From: Blastococcus carthaginiensis
GTDB taxonomy: Bacteria; Actinomycetota; Actinomycetes; Mycobacteriales; Geodermatophilaceae
Assembly (NCBI RefSeq): GCF_030731085.1
Contig: NZ_JASNFN010000005.1
Location: forward strand, 62,001-126,000
Direction: 5' to 3'
Length of the DNA: 64,000 bases
Under the pieces are notes generated by a model that searched no databases, was not told the DNA's origin, and saw only the letters and a program-made list of their open reading frames with translations. The position numbers and the translations under genes are program-made. Below, one piece after another: positions 22,162 through 29,993 of this stretch. Within the stretch, counting starts at the first letter, position 1; every line of letters starts with the position of its first letter.

Positions 22162-23607
22162 TCAGGCCGGCGTCGCGGTGGGGTCGAAGACGGGCGCGTA
22201 CCGGCGCCAGGGCCGGCGGGACTCCAGCTCGCCGACGATCCAGAGTAGCCGTTCCTCGGCACCCGGCGGGCCGACGAACTGGACCGGCACCGGGGGGCCG
22301 TCGGGCCGGGCGCCGGCCGGCAGGACCGCCGCCGGGATGCCCGCGAGGTTCCAGGCCGCCGTCCACGGCGCCCAGCGGGCGTTGGCCGTGATGTTGGCCA
22401 GGAATCCGCGCTCGTGCCACGGCCGGGCGGGCAGCGGCGGACCGGTGGTGACGGGCGTGAGCAGCAGGTCGACGTCGTCGAAGAAGCGCTCCATCCGCTG
22501 CCGGAACCGCTCCTGCGTGCGCGGCCGGATGAGCCCCAGCCGGCGCACCAGCCGGCCGATGCGGGCGTGGGTGCGGCTGCGGGGCTGCAGCCGCACGCGG
22601 TCGATGCCGAGGAACTCCGCGTCGTCCTCGGCGCCGGCCATCCACCGCGCCAGGGCGCCGGCGGCGGCCGGGGTGACCGGCGGGTTGCGGCGCACCACGG
22701 TGTGCCCGGCCGCGCGCAGCTGGTTCACCACGGCGTCGACCGCCGCCCGCGTGGCCTCGTCGGCGCCGACGCCGGGCAGCGGCGAGCGGGTGCTGACGGC
22801 GATCCGCAGCGGACGCCCCGGCGCCGCCGGTGCCGTGGGCTGCTGCCCCGCCAGCACCGCGTGCGCCACGGCCAGGTCGGCCGCCGTGGTGGCCAGCGCC
22901 CCGTTCACCGCCATGCCCGACCAGTCGTCGGCGCCGATGCCGCCGGGCAGGACGCCGATCCCGGGCTTGAGCGTGACCAGCCCGCAGGCGGCGGCCGGCA
23001 GCCGGAGGGAGCCCATGCCGTCGTTGCCGTGGGCGATCGGGACCGAGCCGGAGGCCACCGCCGCCGCGCTGCCACCGGAGCTGCCCGCCGGCGAGAGCGC
23101 GGTGTCCCAGGGGTTGCGCGTGACCGTGCCCGGGCCGTCGGTGGCGGCGTACAGGCAGAGCTCGGGCACCCGGGTGATGCCGATGACCACCGCGCCCGCC
23201 TTGCGCAGCCGGGTGACGACCTCGTGGTCCCGGCGCTCCGGGCCGGCCTCGCGGGCCGGCGAGCCGTCGGTGCACACCTCCCCCGCCACCGCGACGTTGT
23301 CCTTCACCGCGACGGGGACCCCGGCCAGCGGGAGGGCGAAGCGGGTGAGGCTCGCATCGACCGCGGCGGCCTCGGCCAGCGCCGCCTCGCGCCGCACCAC
23401 GCGGAAGGCGCCGATCCGTGCGTCGACCGCCTCGACGTGGTCGAGGTGCGCGCGGACCACCTCCACCGCGGTGAGCTCGCCGGCGCGCACCCGCGCCGCG
23501 ATCTCCGTGGCCGTCAGCCCGACGATCCGCTGCCCGGCCCGCTGCCCACCGGCCCTGTCCCCCGAGGCATCGCCCTGAGCTGTGCCGACACCTCCGCTAG
23601 CGTCCAT
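22162..23607 (-). CDS. Amidase (amidase-signature family)
   Basis: Predicted hydrolase of an amide, cytoplasmic. The protein has 481 residues. The Ser-cisSer-Lys triad is visible: VAVKDN (Lys near residue 100), SPAGSSGGSAAAVASG (cis-Ser near 170) and NDGMGSLRLPAAACG (nucleophile Ser near 200). The first ~28 residues are Gly/Ala/Asp-rich and variable, so a later start is possible. The substrate cannot be inferred; aryl- and alkyl-amidases and carbamoyl hydrolases share this fold. It diverges from the metallo-hydrolase gene. Confidence 0.88.
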   Translation of the reverse strand: MDASGGVGTAQGDASGDRAGGQRAGQRIVGLTATEIAARVRAGELTAVEVVRAHLDHVEAVDARIGAFRVVRREAALAEAAAVDASLTRFALPLAGVPVAVKDNVAVAGEVCTDGSPAREAGPERRDHEVVTRLRKAGAVVIGITRVPELCLYAATDGPGTVTRNPWDTALSPAGSSGGSAAAVASGSVPIAHGNDGMGSLRLPAAACGLVTLKPGIGVLPGGIGADDWSGMAVNGALATTAADLAVAHAVLAGQQPTAPAAPGRPLRIAVSTRSPLPGVGADEATRAAVDAVVNQLRAAGHTVVRRNPPVTPAAAGALARWMAGAEDDAEFLGIDRVRLQPRSRTHARIGRLVRRLGLIRPRTQERFRQRMERFFDDVDLLLTPVTTGPPLPARPWHERGFLANITANARWAPWTAAWNLAGIPAAVLPAGARPDGPPVPVQFVGPPGAEERLLWIVGELESRRPWRRYAPVFDPTATPA

Positions 23608-23613
23608 GGCTGG

Positions 23614-23619
23614 ACCGTA
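23614..23619 (-). promoter_or_regulatory. -10 element immediately before the amidase
   Basis: TACGGT lies six bases upstream of ATG 23607 and no Shine-Dalgarno is visible, which is the pattern of a leaderless transcript. It supports 23607 as the start. Confidence 0.5.
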
Positions 23620-23654
23620 ACGGCGCCCGCCGACACTTTTCGAACGGAGTCCGG

Positions 23655-24320
23655 ATGAGCACCCCTACCTACACCGGAGACGTCGCCGTCGGCGGCCCCG
23701 CCGACGTGCGCGAGCTGCCCGGGCTGACCGTCAGCAAGGTCGCGGTCAGCGAGATGGCCAACAACGCCTACCTGCTGCGCTGCACCGCCACCGGCGAGGG
23801 CCTGCTCGTCGACGCCGCCGACGAGCCGGCGGTCCTCCTGGCGCTCGTCGGGGACGCCGACCTGCGCACCGTCGTCACCACCCACGGCCACTGGGACCAC
23901 CACCGGGCGCTGCCCGACGTCGTCACCGCGACCGGTGCGGCGACCGTCGCCCACCCGGCGGACGCCCCGGCCCTGCCCGTACCGGTGACCCGACCGGTCG
24001 AGCACGGCGACACCGTGGCCGTCGGCGCGCAGGTGCTCGAGGTGGTGCACCTGCGCGGGCACACGCCGGGCAGCATCGCACTGGTCTGGCGCGGGCCCGG
24101 CGACGCCGGCGTGCACCTCTTCACCGGCGACAGCCTCTTCCCCGGCGGCGTGGGGAAGACCTGGTCCGCGGAGGACTTCGCCAGCCTGGTCGACGACGTC
24201 GAGCAGCGGCTGTTCGCCGTCCTGCCGGACGGCACGTGGGTCTACCCGGGGCACGGCGCGGACACCACCCTCGGCGCCGAGCGCCCGCACCTCCGCGAGT
24301 GGCGCGAGCGCGGCTGGTGA
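23655..24320 (+). CDS. Metallo-beta-lactamase-fold hydrolase (glyoxalase II-like)
   Basis: A 221-residue metallo-hydrolase. THGHWDHH near residue 76 is the HxHxDH zinc motif, LRGHTPGS near 135 carries the next His, FTGDSLFPGG near 156 the bridging Asp, and YPGHGADT near 200 the last His. This arrangement is shared by glyoxalase II, persulfide dioxygenases and several thioesterases, so the substrate is open. The ATG is preceded by GGAG. It is divergent from the amidase, 47 bases apart, and converges with a small acidic gene. Confidence 0.88.
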   Translation: MSTPTYTGDVAVGGPADVRELPGLTVSKVAVSEMANNAYLLRCTATGEGLLVDAADEPAVLLALVGDADLRTVVTTHGHWDHHRALPDVVTATGAATVAHPADAPALPVPVTRPVEHGDTVAVGAQVLEVVHLRGHTPGSIALVWRGPGDAGVHLFTGDSLFPGGVGKTWSAEDFASLVDDVEQRLFAVLPDGTWVYPGHGADTTLGAERPHLREWRERGW

Positions 24321-24332
24321 CCGCCGGCCCGG

Positions 24333-24620
24333 CTACTCGTCGTCGTCGTCGAAGAGGGCGACCAGCTCGTCGGCGGTGCCGGGCACGTGCAGCGGGAGCA
24401 CCGAGACGGTCCACTCCGGCCGCTGCCCCTCCACGCCCAGCGCGAGGTCCCACGCCGCCCGCGGGGTGAGCGGACCGAAGCAGGCGTCGTCACCGTCCTC
24501 CCCCAGGTCGACCTCGACCAGCCACTGGTCCGACAGGTCGGCGGCGAGCTCGGCGAAGTCGGGGGCCGCGTCCTCGTCGGGCTCCGGGGAGTCGATCCGG
24601 ACGGGGTAGATGAGCGCCAT
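24333..24620 (-). CDS. Small acidic protein, unknown function
   Basis: A 95-residue strongly acidic protein (MALIYPVRID..., ending ALFDDDDE) with no membrane segment. The start is ATG 24620, seven bases after a TACCGT -10 candidate. A 12-residue longer form from 24656 is less likely. WLVEVDLGEDGDDACFGPL and LPLHVPGTADELVALF look like folded strands. I recognise no family. Confidence 0.6.
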   Translation of the reverse strand: MALIYPVRIDSPEPDEDAAPDFAELAADLSDQWLVEVDLGEDGDDACFGPLTPRAAWDLALGVEGQRPEWTVSVLPLHVPGTADELVALFDDDDE

Positions 24621-24627
24621 CCTGCGC

Positions 24628-24633
24628 ACGGTA
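24628..24633 (-). promoter_or_regulatory. -10 element before the small acidic gene
   Basis: TACCGT sits seven bases upstream of ATG 24620 and no ribosome site is visible. Probably leaderless. Confidence 0.45.
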
Positions 24634-24668
24634 GGCCCCCGGGCGCCGGCCGGCACCCCCGCACGGCA

Positions 24669-24712
24669 CGAGCCGCCGCCGACGTCCCTGGGAGGACGCC
24701 GGCGACGGCTCG
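24669..24712 (-). terminator. Terminator hairpin after the M28 peptidase gene
   Basis: Nineteen-base arms (24669-24687 and 24694-24712) pair with only two mismatches around a CTGGGA loop, 17 bases beyond the M28 peptidase stop. Confidence 0.7.
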
Positions 24713-24728
24713 CGTTCCCGGAGGTGGA

Positions 24729-26381
24729 TCAGCTCACGACGTCGTGACCGTGCACGTGGTCGTGCTCGAGACCACCACCGCCGGCGGGCACGACGAACGT
24801 GCCCTCCGCGCCGGCGGGGGCGGGCAGCTCGAACTTCGGCCCGGGGACCGGCCGGCCCTTCACGCCGTTCACCGACTCGGTGGAGAAGGCGAACGTCAGC
24901 ATCGCGAAGGCGATCAGGTCGCTGTTCACGTCGAGCGCATCCAGGGCCTGGTTCTCGAACGCGTCGCAGGCCAGGTGGTAGCACGGGTCGAACTGCTCAC
25001 CAGCGACGCCGCCCCAGATCTCCGCCTGCCGCTCGTTCTTGAGCACCTCCGCGCCGGTGAAGAGGCCACCGGAGGGGATGCCGGCGTTGATGAACGCCTG
25101 GTAGTCGCTGCGGCCCGAGTACTCCGCGTCGTCGTAGGGCACGCCGACCTTGGTGTAGAAGGACTCGTAGAGGTCCTCGATCGCCGTCGAGCCCGCCGGG
25201 ATCGTGGCGGACGCGTCCCAGGTCGACTCGTCCGAGTCGTACACCATCGGCACGTAGTTCGGCGAGGCCACCATGTCGTAGTTCATGTACAGGGCGATCC
25301 GGTCGAGCTCCTCCTGCGGCTGCTTCTCCACGTAGCTCGTCGACCCGACCAGACCCTGCTCCTCGGCGGCCCACCACGCGAACCGCAGCGTGTTGTGCGG
25401 CTTGAGGCTGGCCATCGACAGCGCCGTCTCCAGCAGCGCCGCGGAGCCCGAGCCGTTGTCGTTGATGCCCGGGCCGACCGTGACGCTGTCGAGGTGGGCG
25501 CCGGCCATGACGACGTTGTCCCGGTCCCGGCCCCGCACCTCGGCGATCACGTTGTAGTCGGTGCGGGTCTCCGCCGGCAGCACCTCGACGAACGCGGTGG
25601 CACCGGGCTGGGCGAGGGCCTCACCCTGCGCGAAGCTGGCCCCGACGACGGGGATGTCGTAGACCGCCGGCGAGCCGTCGGTCCGGCTCGACGCGTCGGC
25701 CACGATCAGAGCCTCGCGGTCGGGCGCGTTGCCCTGGTTGAAGATGATGATCGCCTCAGCACCGGCTTGGTCGGCGAAGAACGCCTTGTCGCCGAAGTTG
25801 CAGGTGCCGCGCTGGACGAGCGCGATGTCGGCCTCGCCGGTGAAGAGCGCCGCGTCGAAGTCGGCGGCCTCGCAGCCGCTGGTGGAGGCCCGGTCGCCGG
25901 TCAGGTTGATGTCGACGGGGACCACGGTGCCCTCGACGGTGCCCGAGCCGCTGCCCGTGAAGACGCCGGTCTCGTACTCCTCCGCGACCGGGGTCAGCTG
26001 CCGCAGCACGGCCGGGAAGTTGAAGGTGATCTGCACCGGGTCGAGGGTGACGTCCATGCGGGCGTCCTCCAGCAGACCCGCGACGTACTCGACGCTGTCG
26101 GAGTACCCGTCGGTGCCCGCCGCGCGGCTGCCCGGATAGACCGGGTCGTCGCTGTTCTCGGCGATCTTCTGGAACGCGCGCTGGTGCTCGAGGACGTCCT
26201 CGAGATCCACGCACTCCAGCAGCTTCGCGTAGGTGTTGTTGTGCCTGCGGTCGCACGAGTCCCGGGGCGCGGCGGTGGCCGTGGTGATCGGGAGCGCCAG
26301 GGCGATCATGACGCCGCTGGTGCCCAGTGCGATGGTGCGAGCCGCCGTCCGTCGTGCGGACGCGGTCCGTCGTTCGTTCAC
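24729..26381 (-). CDS. Secreted M28-family aminopeptidase with PA domain
   Basis: Predicted extracellular zinc aminopeptidase similar to Streptomyces aminopeptidases. From GTG 26381 (behind AAGGGA) the protein has 550 residues. The Sec signal is basic RRTASARRTAART, a hydrophobic stretch and cleavage near residue 38 (TATAA). A protease-associated domain occupies roughly 140-265. AGAHLDSV (His296, Asp298), GINDNGSGS (Asp308) and WWAAEEQGL (Glu340/341) supply the zinc ligands and general base. The tail LEHDHVHGHDVVS is His-rich and could bind metal. Longer upstream starts lack a signal peptide. Confidence 0.88.
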   Translation of the reverse strand: MNERRTASARRTAARTIALGTSGVMIALALPITTATAAPRDSCDRRHNNTYAKLLECVDLEDVLEHQRAFQKIAENSDDPVYPGSRAAGTDGYSDSVEYVAGLLEDARMDVTLDPVQITFNFPAVLRQLTPVAEEYETGVFTGSGSGTVEGTVVPVDINLTGDRASTSGCEAADFDAALFTGEADIALVQRGTCNFGDKAFFADQAGAEAIIIFNQGNAPDREALIVADASSRTDGSPAVYDIPVVGASFAQGEALAQPGATAFVEVLPAETRTDYNVIAEVRGRDRDNVVMAGAHLDSVTVGPGINDNGSGSAALLETALSMASLKPHNTLRFAWWAAEEQGLVGSTSYVEKQPQEELDRIALYMNYDMVASPNYVPMVYDSDESTWDASATIPAGSTAIEDLYESFYTKVGVPYDDAEYSGRSDYQAFINAGIPSGGLFTGAEVLKNERQAEIWGGVAGEQFDPCYHLACDAFENQALDALDVNSDLIAFAMLTFAFSTESVNGVKGRPVPGPKFELPAPAGAEGTFVVPAGGGGLEHDHVHGHDVVS

Positions 26382-26638
26382 GCTCGATCCCTTCGATCGG
26401 TGATCGGCGGCGCAGTCGCCGCGAGCCGGCACCGTTGCCGGCACCGGCACTCCACCGGAGTGACGACCCGCTTGCATAGAGGTAGGTCGTGATCCGGAAT
26501 CCGGCAGAGCCCACCCGTGGGCACCGGGACATGCGCCCATCTCCCCGCCGACCTGCGGTTTCACCTGTGATCCACGTCACGACACGCCGACCGCGGGACT
26601 CCACGCACAGTCACCGGACGTGACGGCGTGTCGGTTCC

Positions 26639-28606
26639 TCAGCCCCCGGCTGCGGCCGTCCCGCCGGCCGGCAGCCACCGCCCCCACCAGCGGAGCAGGT
26701 GCTCCAGGCGCGCCACGCGATGCCGTGGCCGCCCGTTCCGTGGCAGGTCGTGCCCCTCGCCGGGGAAGAGGAGCAGCTCCGCCGGGACCCCGCGCCGCAC
26801 CAGCTCGGCGAACAGGCGCTCGCCCTGCTCCGGCGGCGTGCGCCGGTCCTCCTCGGCAGAGACGACCAGTGTCGGGGTGCGGGTGCCGGCGGCCTGCGCC
26901 AGCGGGCTCTGCGCCCGCAGCCGCTCGGGATCGGTCCCGAGGTGCGAGTCGACGACGTGCCAGCCGACGTCGGAGGTGCCGGCGAAGCTCTGCGGATCGA
27001 TCAGCGCCCGCTCCACGACGGCCGCCGCGAAGCGGTCCGTGCGGCCGACGAGGAGCGCGGCGAGCGAGCCGCCGTAACCACCGCCCATGATGCCCACCCG
27101 ACCGGCGTCCAGCGCGGGGTCGGCGAGCACCGCGTCGAGGAACGCCAGGACGTCGTCGGCGTCCCGGCCGCCCCACGCGCCGCGGATCGCCCGTCCGTGC
27201 GCCGCGCCGTAGCCGGAGGACCCGCGCGGGTTGCAGCGCACGACGGCGTAGCCGGCCGAGACCAGCACCTGCGTGTCGGCGTCCAGCTCCCAGCCGTGCT
27301 GGCGGAAGGGCCCGCCGTGGAGCACGAGCAGCACCGGGTGGGGCCCCTCCCCCGGGGGCGGGGTCACCCAGCCGTGCACCGGGTACCCGTCGGGCGCCTC
27401 GGCGCCGCGCTCGTGCATCCGGTGCAGCCGCCCGGTCGCCCCCAGCTCGCGACCGAAGGCGGTGAGCAGCCGGCGGCTCCCGTCGCGCAGGGCGAGCAGC
27501 TCCCCGGCGGAGCGGTCGTGGGCGACGGTGGCGACGACGACCCCGCCGGCGGCGCCGATGCCCCGGACGGTGAACGAGCCGCCGACCAGCGTCTCGGGCG
27601 GTCCGCCGTCGAGAGGCACCCGCAGGAGCTCCACCGAGCCCCGCCGCTGGTCGCCGACCAGCACCGCCCCGTCGGCCAGCACGGTCGCCGAGGTGGCGTC
27701 GCCCCGGGCGTGCTGCCCGGGGTCGAGGAGCGCGGTCAGCGGGCCGCCCTGGGCGGGGACCCGGCAGGGCACCGATGCCCGGGCCACCACGTCCACCCTG
27801 TCCGGCCCCAGGTCGGGGACCGCGGTGAGCACGATCGAGCCGCCGTCCGGGGTGTACACCGGGAGCGAGCAGTCCGCGCGGGCGTCGGTGACCCGCCGCA
27901 GCCCGGTGCCGTCGGGGCGGGCGGCGTGCACGTCGCGGACCAGATCCCGGCCGGCGCGGTCGTGGCGCGCCGACACGAACGCCAGCTCCTCGCCGTCCGG
28001 GCTCCAGGTCACGTCGGCGCAGTCGGCCTCCCCGGTGGTCACCTGCACGGGCACCGGCGGGGGCGCGGCGTCGTCGGCGAAGTCGGCCGGCAGGGCGATC
28101 ACGAAGACCTGCGCCGGCTGGTCGCGGAGGTAACCGATCCCGTCCCGCCGGTACGCCAGGGAGGTGATCAGCCGGGGTGGCTCCGCGGCCGGCCCGACCC
28201 CGGGCACCGTGCCGTACCGGCCGTGCTCGGGCACCCGTGCGACGTAGGCCAGCCGGCGCGAATCGGGCGCCCACACCGGCGGCCCCGCTCCCAGCGGGTG
28301 GTCGGTCAGCCGGCGCGGCGCTCCGCCGGCCGCCGGCAGCACCCGGAGCTGGGCGCAGCCGCCGGGCTCCGTGCCGAGGTAGGCCAGCCACCGCCCGTCC
28401 GGGGAGAAGCACGGATCGGTGTCGTGCCGGCCGGTCGTGAGCGGGCGCGCCGGTGCGGAGCCGTCGGTGGGCACCGCCCAGAGCTGGCTGCGGTAGCCGT
28501 CGGCCCCCGGATCCGGCCAGCGCACAGCGACGACCGCGATCCGCCCGTCGGGCGAGACCGTCGGCGCCCCCGGCGTCCGCAGGAGGGCGAGGTCCGACGG
28601 GCGCAT
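26639..28606 (-). CDS. S9-family (prolyl oligopeptidase-like) protein lacking the catalytic serine
   Basis: A 655-residue protein with an N-terminal beta-propeller (repeated SPDG motifs: TVSPDGRIAVV, FSPDGRWLAYL, WSPDGEELAFV) and a C-terminal alpha/beta-hydrolase domain. The usual nucleophile motif GGSYGG reads GGGYGG (Gly510 in place of Ser), while the Asp (SAEEDRRTPP, about 587) and His (FPGEGHD, about 619) are kept. The codon is GGT, one transition from AGT. It may be a non-catalytic binding or regulatory protein, a recently inactivated enzyme, or a sequencing error. No signal peptide. Confidence 0.85.
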   Translation of the reverse strand: MRPSDLALLRTPGAPTVSPDGRIAVVAVRWPDPGADGYRSQLWAVPTDGSAPARPLTTGRHDTDPCFSPDGRWLAYLGTEPGGCAQLRVLPAAGGAPRRLTDHPLGAGPPVWAPDSRRLAYVARVPEHGRYGTVPGVGPAAEPPRLITSLAYRRDGIGYLRDQPAQVFVIALPADFADDAAPPPVPVQVTTGEADCADVTWSPDGEELAFVSARHDRAGRDLVRDVHAARPDGTGLRRVTDARADCSLPVYTPDGGSIVLTAVPDLGPDRVDVVARASVPCRVPAQGGPLTALLDPGQHARGDATSATVLADGAVLVGDQRRGSVELLRVPLDGGPPETLVGGSFTVRGIGAAGGVVVATVAHDRSAGELLALRDGSRRLLTAFGRELGATGRLHRMHERGAEAPDGYPVHGWVTPPPGEGPHPVLLVLHGGPFRQHGWELDADTQVLVSAGYAVVRCNPRGSSGYGAAHGRAIRGAWGGRDADDVLAFLDAVLADPALDAGRVGIMGGGYGGSLAALLVGRTDRFAAAVVERALIDPQSFAGTSDVGWHVVDSHLGTDPERLRAQSPLAQAAGTRTPTLVVSAEEDRRTPPEQGERLFAELVRRGVPAELLLFPGEGHDLPRNGRPRHRVARLEHLLRWWGRWLPAGGTAAAGG

Positions 28607-28613
28607 GCCGGCG

Positions 28614-28619
28614 ACGCTA
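28614..28619 (-). promoter_or_regulatory. -10 element immediately before the S9-family gene
   Basis: TAGCGT lies seven bases from ATG 28606 with no ribosome site, consistent with a leaderless transcript. Confidence 0.45.
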
Positions 28620-28628
28620 GCCGAGCTG

Positions 28629-28659
28629 CCCGCCCCGGCCGCTGGGCGGCCGGGGCGGG
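28629..28659 (-). terminator. Terminator after the first TerC gene
   Basis: A perfect 14-bp GC stem (28629-28642 with 28646-28659) with a TGG loop lies five bases after the stop of the TerC gene at 28664. Confidence 0.7.
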
Positions 28660-28663
28660 GACG

Positions 28664-29773
28664 TCAGCGCCGGGCGCCGCCGTCGCTGCCGTCGCCGCGG
28701 TCGGCGCGGTCGGCGAGGCGCGACTCGGCCGCCGCGGCGGCCTCCGGGCCGCCGGTGGCGATCTTCTCGGCCTCCTCCGGCTCGAGGACCGGCTCGTCGA
28801 CGGTGATCTCCTGGCCGCGGGTCTTCAGGAGGCTGGCCACCGTGGCGACGATCAGCACGCCCAGGATGATGCTCAGCGAGAGCCAGATCGGGATGTGCGG
28901 CACCGCCTCGATGGGCTCGCGCTCGCCGGCGAAGGGCAGCTGGTTCTCGTGCACCGCCTCGAGGATCAGCTTGACGCCGATGAAGGCCAGGATGACGGCG
29001 AGCCCGAGGGAGAGGTACACGAGCCGCTTGAGCAGCCCGCCGAGCAGGAAGTACAGCTGCCGCAGGCCCATGAGCGCGAAGACGTTCGCCGTGAAGACGA
29101 TGAACGGCTCGCGGGTGAGCCCGAAGATCGCCGGGATGCTGTCGAGCGCGAAGATCAGGTCCGTGGTGCCGAGCGCCAGGATGACCACGATCATCGGCGT
29201 CCACATCTTCTTGCCGTTCTCCGTCACCCGGATCTTGGCGCCGTGGTAGTCCTTCGTGATCGGCAGGACCTTGCGCATCCGCCGGATGAAGGCGTTCTCC
29301 TCGTACTCCTCGTCGTCGTCGCGGTGCCGCACGAGGTTGATCGCCGTGTAGATCAGGAAGACGCCGAAGATGTAGAAGACCCACACGAAGCGCTCGATGA
29401 CCACCGCACCGAGCAGGATGAAGATCCCGCGCAGGACGAGCGCGATGATGATGCCGATCATCAGCGCTTCCTGCTGGTACTTCCGGGGCACCTGGAAGCG
29501 GGCCATGATGATCACGAAGACGAAGAGGTTGTCGACCGAGAGGGAGTACTCGGTCAGCCAACCGGCGTAGAACTCCGTGGCGTAGACGCCGTCGGTGAAC
29601 GCCAGCATGAGCAGGCCGAAGATCAGCGCCAGGCTGACGTAGAAGCTCACCCAGAGGCCGGCCTCCTTGAGGGAGGGCTCGTGCGGGCGGCGGGCGACGA
29701 TGGCCAGATCGGCGAGCAGCAGGGTCGTGAGCCCCACGAACGTCGCGATCTCGAACCAGGCGGGAAGTTCCAT
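28664..29773 (-). CDS. TerC-family integral membrane protein, probable Mn2+ exporter (copy A)
   Basis: TerC/Alx proteins export manganese, in part to metallate secreted enzymes; some are linked to tellurite resistance. The protein has 369 residues and eight or nine predicted helices. SLSVDNLFVFVIIM near residue 80 and TDLIFALDSIPAIFG near 205 hold the conserved membrane acidic residues. The C-terminal ~45 residues are acidic and Ala-rich. ATG 29773 has CCGGAGG upstream, which the yybP-ykoY riboswitch can mask. Mn2+ is inferred from the riboswitch class. Confidence 0.9.
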   Translation of the reverse strand: MELPAWFEIATFVGLTTLLLADLAIVARRPHEPSLKEAGLWVSFYVSLALIFGLLMLAFTDGVYATEFYAGWLTEYSLSVDNLFVFVIIMARFQVPRKYQQEALMIGIIIALVLRGIFILLGAVVIERFVWVFYIFGVFLIYTAINLVRHRDDDEEYEENAFIRRMRKVLPITKDYHGAKIRVTENGKKMWTPMIVVILALGTTDLIFALDSIPAIFGLTREPFIVFTANVFALMGLRQLYFLLGGLLKRLVYLSLGLAVILAFIGVKLILEAVHENQLPFAGEREPIEAVPHIPIWLSLSIILGVLIVATVASLLKTRGQEITVDEPVLEPEEAEKIATGGPEAAAAAESRLADRADRGDGSDGGARR

Positions 29774-29784
29774 GCGGGTGAGGT

Positions 29785-29791
29785 CCTCCGG
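29785..29791 (-). promoter_or_regulatory. Maskable ribosome-binding site of TerC copy A
   Basis: CCGGAGG is exactly complementary to CCTCCGG (29807-29813) at the 3' end of the riboswitch aptamer. Pairing would block initiation at ATG 29773. Confidence 0.7.
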
Positions 29792-29806
29792 GGACGTGTG
29801 TCGGCA

Positions 29807-29908
29807 CCGGAGGTCTCTCCCACCGCCGGCCCGGGGCCGACGACCGGCAGCACCGGAGACCGTGGGATCTCGTGATGACGACGCTGCCGCGGGGGGATAC
29901 TCCCCTCC
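29807..29908 (-). promoter_or_regulatory. yybP-ykoY manganese riboswitch upstream of TerC copy A
   Basis: On the minus strand the leader reads GGAGGGGAGTATCCC, then CGTCGTCATCACG, a variable GC-rich arm and GTGGGAGAGACCTCCGG. These blocks match the conserved parts of the yybP-ykoY class: the GGGGAGUA loop, GUCGUCA, and the GAGACCUCC that closes P1. Known members bind Mn2+ and control TerC/Alx-type genes. The aptamer ends 33 bases before the start codon, so translational rather than transcriptional control is likely. Confidence 0.9.
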
Positions 29909-29952
29909 ATCGTGCGACCCCGTCGCCGCGCAGGCCTCATCGACTGCCGGCA

Positions 29953-29982
29953 CCGGGGTACGTGGCGCACACCGTACCCCGG
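29953..29982 (-). terminator. Terminator after TerC copy B
   Basis: Perfect arms CCGGGGTACG and CGTACCCCGG on the minus strand (29953-29962 with 29973-29982) start 11 bases beyond the TerC copy B stop. It would separate copy B from the riboswitch of copy A. Confidence 0.65.
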
Positions 29983-29993
29983 CGCACCGCCGT

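Noticed and set aside
23637..23652. TCGAACGGAGTCCGGA as a LexA/SOS box
   Set aside because: Only the left half matches the actinobacterial TCGAAC-N4-GTTCGA site; the right half does not, and the flanking genes are not repair genes.
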